From assembly GCA_034508935.3 (NCBI GenBank), contig CM067444.1:37273550-37337549 (forward strand): a stretch of 64,000 nucleotides of DNA, given 5' to 3'. The notes under the pieces were generated by a model, which was not told the DNA's origin, did not search any database, and saw only the letters and a list, made by a program, of their open reading frames with translations. Of the stretch, positions 58,609-64,000 are shown piece by piece; position 1 is the stretch's first letter; the number at the start of each line of letters is the position of its first letter. The DNA comes from Berghia stephanieae. Its lineage: Eukaryota; Mollusca; Gastropoda; Nudibranchia; Aeolidiidae. Made by a program: the position numbers and the translations under genes.

Positions 58609-61511
58609 GTAAGTTCTTCATTTGTAAATAAAAAGTAAAAAATGTGATGCGAATACCTATGTTTTTATTTATGAATTTATTTTTAATTCACCCAGTCAGC
58701 CCAGTCGGTCCATAGTATAGAAATATGGAACTAATATTCCATTTCAAAATACAGGTTGCTTTGTCTTTACTAAATACAGTACTCTTGTCTTCCCCCCCCC
58801 CCCCCCCCCCCCGGCCGAAACAAATTTCGTTTCATGTAACAATAAAATAATTATTGTAAGTATATCTTGTCTTGTAATCATTAGCATTGAATAAGCACCA
58901 CAAGTTGACTATGGTGATGTATTGAAATCACGCTCTCAATATCAAAATTTGAATTTAAAAAACACCCCAAAAAATGTTGTGGCTCATTTTGCATTTGACC
59001 ATTGAAGTACTGGAGAGGCTCGCCTCTCAAAAAGACGTTCTCTTTAACTTTGATTTCTTCTTCTTCTTCTTCCTTTGATAGCCTACAATCAATTGGTTGA
59101 TTATTATGGCAAATATGAAACTGCTTTCTAATCTCTCTGTATTCCTTGTTTATAACCGTTAGTCTAAAATCAATTTCCAGGGACATTCAGGGGTCGTCAA
59201 CATTGGTCAGTGATGGTTTGTGTAGGGTCTAAGTATCTGCATATCAACTTGCCACAAAAGCATCAATTGTAGTGGCTTCAGTCACTTTAGCGTCAAGCTG
59301 GTTCCAGTCCCTGACCATGCGCGGCAAGAAGGAAGAACCATGGTATTGTGTTCTGTGTGTTATGAGGCTGTATTGGTTGTTGTTACCTCTTCTCTGTCTC
59401 AAAGGTGCTGGTATTAGTTTTTTTTTCAGCGAGGTGGTGCTTGCTTAAATAGCATTGTTAGTCTTGCTGATTTTCTGCGTTGTTCTAATTTCGGCCACTG
59501 TAGTTTTTCTAGCATGTCTGATGCACTTGAGGTGTTGTGGTGTCTGTTCAGGACGTAGCGTGCAGCTCTTATTTGCAATGATTCAATTTTTGAGACTTGT
59601 TTTTGGGTATGGGGATTCCAAACAGTGGAAGCATATTCCAGAACAGGTCTTACAAATGTTTTGTATGCCTTTTCCTTGATTTTCGAGGAGCAATTTTTAG
59701 GTTACGCCTTAAAAAGCCCAGTGGTTTGTTTGCCTTACTTGTGATCTTGTTAATATGCTCATCCCATGTTAGGTCTTTTTTCATGCTAATACCAAGATAT
59801 TTTGCAACATTCACTGTCTCCAATGTATGTCCATTTAAGTGGTATTCAGTTATCTTGGGTGTTTTTGATCTTGTTATGGGCATTGATTCGCTTGGTGGAA
59901 CTTCATATCCCAGCTTTCTTCCAATATTTCTAGTTGACGCAGATCCGCTTGCAGTTTGTCATTGTCAGTGCTGTAGACTGCAGTATCGTCTGCAAAGAGT
60001 CTGGCTGTTGTGGTTAGATTAAGTGGCAGGTCATTAGTGTATGCCAAGAATAGACAAGGTCCTAAGACAGATCCCTGAGGGACACCCGATCTAACAGGTA
60101 CTTCAGTCGAGCGACATCCGTTAACAATAACAGCTTGCTGGCGGTCATGTAGGAAGTTATTAATCCATGTTTGGGTTGTGCCCTGTATGCCGTAACGACT
60201 GATCTTGTGCATAAGTAGGCTGTGATTCACACGGTCAAAGGCTTTGGCAAAGTCCATGATAAGGACGTCTGTATTTTCCCACTCATGTCTGTGTCAGATT
60301 ATTTCCTCTGTGACATTTTGAAGGTGAATATTTATTTTAAAATATAAATCCATTTAAATGAAAGAAAAATTTTGTGATTAAAAAAAAATCTAATTTTTTA
60401 GTGACTTGAACCGGGGTTGTATTTGAGTTTGAAGGCGCACCACTATTGTCTTATAAATGAGACTGACTGGAATTAATGCCCAGTTATAGTTTGAGCCCTA
60501 TCTTATTATTATTATATTATAGCAGATTTAATAAATATTTTTAATTAAAAAAAAAATGCCCTTAAGAAAGGATTTTTATTCACACCCTTCCCCTCCCCCT
60601 CTATTTTATAAGATGTTATATCTGAGTTCTTTTTCAAGTGTCTCTTGTCAGTGACTTAAGATGCTCTGCATTTCCATATCACAGTAACTATTACAATCTT
60701 TCTTTTGTATACAGGATTTATGTAGTGTTGGATTGATAATATCTCTCATTCCGTCTCGGGCTCGGGATAGCGGAGCATCAACCACGGTCACTGGACTAAT
60801 CGGTTTGTAGTTAAAAAATTATTATTTTTAAAATTGAGCTTTTATATAGCGCAATATCCACTAAATGTGCTCAAAGCACTTTACAGGGGGTCACTGACCA
60901 ACAGCAACATTTAACGTTTAGGACGGGATATGACGCCATTTAGGTGATGCTACAATTTTTTCGGTTAGAGACAACGCTGTTAACGGCCAGGTACTCATTT
61001 TACACCTGAGTACAGTGAGTAAATGTGAGTAAAGAGCCTTCTCCAAGGACTCAACTAATAGCCGAGCGAGACTCAAACCCAGGACCTTCTGATCCGAAAG
61101 AGAGTGCATACCACTAGACCACATAGCCGCAGATAGTTTGTATTATGGCAATATATGCTGACATTGATTGTAATTAATTTAGGTGATTCCTTTGCTGTAA
61201 GGAAAATTACATATTGGCAGGACAATTTTAGTGAATATAAGAACAAACAATTTTTTTTCCAGACACTCTTTTCCCCCCTATCTTTGTTTTCTACAAAGGA
61301 GAGCCGAAAAAGTATACTATTATGATAGCTAATAATGATGATAAAGTAGTAGTAGTGGTAGAAGTAGTAGTCGTAGTATTAGTAGTAGTAGTGGTAATGA
61401 TGATAATGATAATAAGAGTAATAATAATGATGATGATGATGATAATAATAATGATTAATGATGATGATAAAAGTAATAATGATGATAATAATAATAATAA
61501 TAATAATAATA

Positions 61512-61571
<60 letters not shown>

Positions 61572-61866
61572 TGATGATGATGATGATAATAATAATAATA
61601 ATATTTAAATGATGATGATGATAATGGTGTACTCCATTTTATATCTGTGTCATTTCATAACAGATATTCATTAATTCTGTCCTTACAGGATCCGTGTATG
61701 GAGGTGTACAGCTGTTGAGTAGTCCGATTGCGGTAGGTTGTTATTCATTTCATTTTTCTCAAATTTCTTTCACTGAAATCAAGAGTTTGAATCAAATCAA
61801 GTGTTTATATTAACTCTTTAAAGGTGGCATTATATTCTGACATTAGATCATGCTGCTTTTACCAAT

Positions 61867-61920
<54 letters not shown>

Positions 61921-63106
61921 TAATAATAAATAAATAATAATCATAATCATGATAATAATCATGATAAATAATAATTATAATAATAACAATGATAATAAGA
62001 CGTTAAAAAAGGTTTCAATTTAAGTTACAAACACAGACGATGTGGACATTTTGAGTTACCCGTTTGTCAACAAAGGATGAATGAGACACTAAAGACACTG
62101 TTGTGTCCCTCTCAAATATGCATGGTGGATGGGGCACTAATTATCAATTACTAGCTGAGCGAAGCTATAGTGCTATGGAAAGAATAATTAATGGTGATTG
62201 TTGAGTAGAAGGAATGAAGTTCCAAGGGGTGGGAGTATCATCTCTTTATAACTGGGGAAAAAAAAATCCCTACCAGGTTCCATACCAGTAAGAGGAAGCA
62301 GTGGGTGGCTACATGCAGACTCATTTTCAGAACCCGTCTATTGGAAGATTTTTTCTTGCATCAGTGGGTCCCAGCCGGTCACTTCCCCAAGAAATGGCTA
62401 GGAGGACGTCGAGAGCATTAAGTAGGTCACTGCTGCATTGTCACATGTTGATTCCAGGATGGTACATGAGTGTGGATATGCTTTTCTAGAATAGATATAC
62501 TCGTTGTATTGTTAAAACAACCCATAACCCCCCCCCCCCCCCAAAAAAAAAAAAAACAACAAAAAAAACAAACAAATAAAAAAAAAAACAACAAAAACCC
62601 CCAAAGAATTAAAAAAGAAGAAAAAAAAAATAATTAAAACCAGCAACACTTAAGCTATTTTATGTGGGGCAATATCCACTGAATGTGCTCAAAGCAAGGG
62701 GTCCCACACCAACAGTGACATCTAACTTGTACAAATGTTACATGTATGGCGTCATCACAGTTTTCTGTTGCAGGCCCGCTACTCATTTTACCTTTGATTA
62801 CATTTAGATAATGTAAGATCCTTTTCCAGGGATTCAATCTTGCATTATGTAGTTTAGTGTGACTTATAAAATGCTGCTTCTGCTATTCAGGGATTAAGGA
62901 ATGTTTAGAATGACATGAGTAAAGAATTCAAGTAATGCTTTAATTTAACTGTTTTTATTTTATTCTGATCCATCCAGGGAAGTGGGCAGACGGTGTCAGT
63001 CGTAAAACAAGCATCTTTCTCTCTCTCATTTTAACCAGTCTTGGCTATGGAGTCATGGGAATTTCACCATCCATTACTGTACTGGTTACGGCTCGTATTA
63101 TATTAG
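58528..63106 (+). CDS. MFSD9-like major-facilitator transporter, 5' part
   Basis: A membrane transporter of the major facilitator superfamily; substrate unknown. Four exons give about 115 residues. A short basic N-terminus is followed by membrane helix 1 (ICWILYLSGFL|DLCSVGLII) and helix 2 (TTVTGLIGSVYGGVQLL). The loop signature GKWADGVSRK is the MFS motif A, and helix 3 starts SIFLSLILTSLGYGVMG, then ARIIL. The order GFLD-L, SVYGGVQLLSS, G-K-W-x-D and LGYG is what I recall of MFSD9. Exons are 58,528-58,608; 60,715-60,802; 61,689-61,736; 62,978-63,106. No stop occurs and the gene runs off the window. Introns 1-3 carry transposons and microsatellites. Confidence 0.8.
58613..59214. other. Intron 1, first part
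   Basis: AT-rich. A poly-C run lies at 58,793-58,812, and a CTT stretch at 59,056-59,073 makes a Glu-rich antisense open frame of 101 codons with no recognisable family. Confidence 0.5.
59215..60285 (-). mobile_element. LINE D: Jockey-type LINE in intron 1, antisense
   Basis: 5'-truncated: [62 protein letters not shown], then a C-terminal SSFLPRMVRDWNQLDAKV near 59,265-59,330. It is related to LINE B by the same motif spacing. At least two frame changes, so inactive. Confidence 0.87.
60290..60714. other. Intron 1, last part
   Basis: AT-rich sequence ending in the polypyrimidine-rich acceptor tttcttttgtatacag. Nothing else recognised. Confidence 0.5.
60715..60802 (+). CDS. MFSD9-like exon 2
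   Basis: 88 nt starting GATTTATGTAGTG in phase 0 and ending ATC G|GTTTGT in phase 1. Encodes the second half of helix 1, the loop SRARDSGAS and the start of helix 2. Confidence 0.8.
60830..61132 (-). repeat. SINE-A in intron 2
   Basis: Full-length antisense copy, with tail cttttatatagcgcaatatc and head actagaccacatagccgc. Confidence 0.92.
61322..61612. repeat. TAG/GAT/TAA compound microsatellite in intron 2
   Basis: Successive TAG, GAT and TAA blocks over almost 300 bp, ending 76 bp before exon 3. Confidence 0.96.
61689..61736 (+). CDS. MFSD9-like exon 3
   Basis: Follows ccttacag; 48 nt, starting GATCCGTGTATGG in phase 1. Two donors are possible. GCG|GTAGGT at 61,732 breaks the frame with exon 4. 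TAG|GTTGTT at 61,736 keeps it, giving SSPIAVGKWAD. I chose the second. It adds one residue relative to the spacing I recall in relatives. Confidence 0.7.
61871..61995. repeat. (TAA)n-rich microsatellite in intron 3
   Basis: TAA units decaying into TAAA, ATC and ATG variants. Confidence 0.94.
62000..62640. other. Intron 3, unique part
   Basis: No repeat family recognised. Poly-C then A-rich sequence at 62,528-62,635. A 62-codon open frame at 62,301 has no recognisable domain and is not needed for the exon chain. Confidence 0.45.
62648..62845 (-). repeat. SINE-A, degraded copy in intron 3
   Basis: gggcaatatccactgaatgt and ctcaaagcaaggggtcccac at the tail side, then gatccttttccagggattca. The tRNA head is mostly lost. 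Confidence 0.75.
62978..63106 (+). CDS. MFSD9-like exon 4
   Basis: 129 nt after ccatccag, starting GGAAGTGGG; ends ATATTAG|GTATTG in phase 1. Encodes the MFS motif A loop (GKWADGVSRK) and helix 3. Both the motif and the splice signals are clear. Confidence 0.85.
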
Positions 63107-64000
63107 GTATTGCTTTATATGTTCTACCGCAAAAAAAACAAAACAAAAAAGAATTAACAGCTTCAAAAAAGAGGAAAATACTTATCTCTAATTGTTTCAG
63201 AATGAAAATCCTTTTTCGCTCATCAACAAAAACAATTTGAATGCTAATAATACACGGCATAAAATCCAGATAGGCAGACAGACCTGCCCACTACTACGAA
63301 AAATTCCGTAGATCTACAAACTTTTGGCTCCAATCACAGAGCCTTATAAAGACATTGGATTCAATGTTGAAAATGAAGTTTTGATGCCACAGCACCTACA
63401 TTTAGCAATTTGAAGCATTATATAACATGGAAAGGAGAGATTGGTTTGTCATAAAGTAAGTTATGGTGCCTACTATTATTTCCACCCTGAAAACTGCAAC
63501 ATTTTCCAATAACAAGAAGGCAGGTCAGGTCAGGACGTGAAGGGAATTAATTCCGTCTTTCTGGAGTTTTATTACTCGTGTGGATTTGGATTATTTTTGT
63601 TTTCAGCTGAAGAAGGGTTTTGATTCTGAAAAGTCCAAAATATCTTTGCTCCCAAAATTTATGATTACTGCCAATTGTCATGTTGAAATTTATCGTAATA
63701 TTCCAATTAATTGCCCAGACTTGAGTTGCTATATTACCGTCTCAATATAAGAAATAGATAATCATGATGTTTTAGTTATCTAATGAGTAGGCGATTTGCA
63801 TTAAGTAGCATATATAACTATTAGCTACATCTCTCCAATTGCCCATCTCTCCAATTGCCCACTTGCTAGTATCACATCTATAATCATTTTCACATTCTAA
63901 AAATATAAAGGGATACTAGGCTGCTAGAAGCTGTAGACTGTAAAAAGTAATTTAAAAAAATGAATATAACAGCTTAAAAAAAGAACAAAATACCAAACAT
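63107..64000. other. Intron 4, no further exon seen
   Basis: The next exon should encode a segment beginning near helix 4. No such reading was found before the window ends. A polypyrimidine-AG at about 63,607 is not followed by a matching frame. Confidence 0.5.

Noticed and set aside
58881-59186. 101-codon minus-strand frame as a gene
   Set aside because: Contains a Glu run from a CTT repeat, has no recognisable domain, and lies antisense in intron 1 of the transporter.

Overview
This is a repeat-dominated stretch of an animal nuclear genome. Exons are short with GT-AG introns, and tRNA-derived SINEs, several LINE lineages, cut-and-paste DNA transposons and long microsatellites are everywhere. 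The mix (CR1/Jockey-type LINEs, PIF/Harbinger, hAT, MULE-like elements, and a Gmr1-type LTR element) fits a marine lophotrochozoan, most likely a mollusc. That is an inference from repeat style, not a species identification.

Layout. 0-3.9 kb: non-coding, with a tail-to-tail SINE pair. 3.95-6.03 kb: a non-autonomous transposon whose inverted ends are tandem arrays. 6.44-12.0 kb: a CR1-like LINE (LINE A) set in a 117-bp tandem repeat and split by a second, antisense LINE (LINE B). 12.0-12.5 kb: a LINE relic with a 5' inversion (twin priming). 14.1-17.2 kb: an antisense Jockey-type LINE (LINE E). 17.1-23.9 kb: a broken Ty3/gypsy-class LTR element on the minus strand whose integrase lies upstream of its reverse transcriptase (Gmr1 type). 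24-28 kb: SINEs, microsatellites and a MITE with a tRNA-like core. 28.4-45.8 kb: a nest of elements. An hAT transposon holds an internal 397-bp tandem array, into which a 13.5-kb PIF/Harbinger transposon has inserted. The Harbinger itself carries SINEs, a LINE fragment and a deleted hAT. 46.5-48.6 kb: a MULE-like element holding two further small transposons. 50.2-52.1 kb: LINE F. 52-58 kb: mostly unique AT-rich sequence with two weak candidate exons.

Host gene. One host gene is well supported: the 5' part of a major-facilitator transporter resembling MFSD9. Four plus-strand exons lie between 58,528 and 63,106 and read through in one frame; the rest of the gene lies beyond the window. Its introns carry an antisense LINE, two SINEs and long trinucleotide repeats.

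How the parts relate. The strongest evidence is arithmetic. Removing the Harbinger plus one copy of its 3-bp target duplication restores the hAT's 397-bp tandem spacing exactly. The Harbinger has the family's two convergent genes: a decayed HARBI1-type transposase, and a Myb/SANT-like protein whose last three exons splice in compatible phases. Most other open frames in the window are translations of microsatellites or of repeat ends.
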